Shown: positions 6,657 to 6,689 of the stretch, in pieces
How the letters are laid out: every line of letters starts with the position of its first letter
Position numbering within the stretch: position 1 is the first letter of the stretch
Assembly (NCBI GenBank): GCA_020866945.1
Contig: JAJBVW010000210.1
Location: 1 to 6,689, forward strand
Direction: 5' to 3'
DNA length: 6,689 nt
DNA from: Oscillospiraceae bacterium
Lineage (GTDB): Bacteria > Bacillota > Clostridia > Oscillospirales > Oscillospiraceae
Notes under the pieces: model-generated
Seen by the model: only the letters and a program-made list of their open reading frames with translations
Database searches by the model: none
Told to the model about the DNA's origin: nothing
Position numbers and translations under genes: made by a program

Positions 6657-6689
6657 TTGCCCGAAAACAAAGACGGCGCCGTCCATTAT
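6657..6689 (+). CDS. First codons of a further gene, probable TTG start (cut by window end)
   Basis: A strong ribosome site precedes TTG at 6657-6659, which opens a frame reading MPENKDGAVHY to the window edge; an in-frame TAA at 6633-6635 means this TTG is the only start available in that frame. One base earlier, a rare ATT start would give MARKQRRRRPL, a basic leader that would suit a membrane protein such as FtsW/SpoVE. From gene order in related clusters the next gene is likely murD, ftsW/spoVE or murG, but eleven codons cannot identify it. The presence of a gene is well supported, its frame is only moderately supported, and its function is unknown. Confidence 0.5.
   Translation, partial: MPENKDGAVHY

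Noticed and set aside
6672..6683. Perfect 12-base palindrome GACGGCGCCGTC just inside the last gene.
   Set aside because: One or two 12-base palindromes are expected by chance in a window this size, it has no loop for an RNA hairpin, and it lies in coding sequence.

Overview
The window is a stretch of a division and cell wall (dcw) gene cluster, read entirely on the plus strand. In order it holds the 3' half of mraZ, complete rsmH, a long ftsL-type gene, one class B penicillin-binding protein (FtsI/SpoVD type) with two C-terminal PASTA domains, murE, mraY, and the first few codons of a further gene cut by the window edge. Gene order, G+C-rich coding sequence, strong AGGAG-type ribosome sites, PASTA domains on the transpeptidase and a meso-diaminopimelate-type MurE motif (DNPR) together suggest a Gram-positive-lineage Firmicute of the class Clostridia. 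An Oscillospiraceae-like genome is my best guess, but that rests on general resemblance and not on a search.

Layout: 1-224 is the end of the transcription factor MraZ. 224-1150 is the 16S rRNA methyltransferase RsmH, whose start overlaps the mraZ stop by one base. 1153-1767 is a bitopic FtsL-like protein with an unusually long cytoplasmic leader. A 65-base gap (1768-1832) carries a small dyad and a weak promoter-like stretch. 1833-4118 is the transpeptidase. 4121-5566 is murE, two bases after it. 5579-6592 is mraY, 12 bases after murE. An AT-rich gap (6593-6656) leads to a start region at about 6656/6657 with a strong ribosome site.

Together the genes cover successive steps of one process. 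MurE adds the third amino acid to the UDP-MurNAc peptide in the cytoplasm. MraY moves the finished precursor onto undecaprenyl phosphate at the inner membrane face. FtsL and the class B PBP act at the septum, where the PBP cross-links new peptidoglycan. MraZ and RsmH are the usual regulatory and ribosome-modifying companions at the head of such clusters. Tight spacing argues for one transcript, with the two 64-65 base gaps the only places where an internal promoter would easily fit.

I see no mobile element, CRISPR array, tRNA, rRNA, riboswitch or convincing terminator. This is essentially a conserved housekeeping region and I found no convincing undescribed system. The points worth checking are the leader of the FtsL-like protein, an acidic insert in the transpeptidase, a His-to-Gln change in a conserved RsmH motif, the missing murF, the dyads in the two gaps, and the ambiguous start of the last gene.
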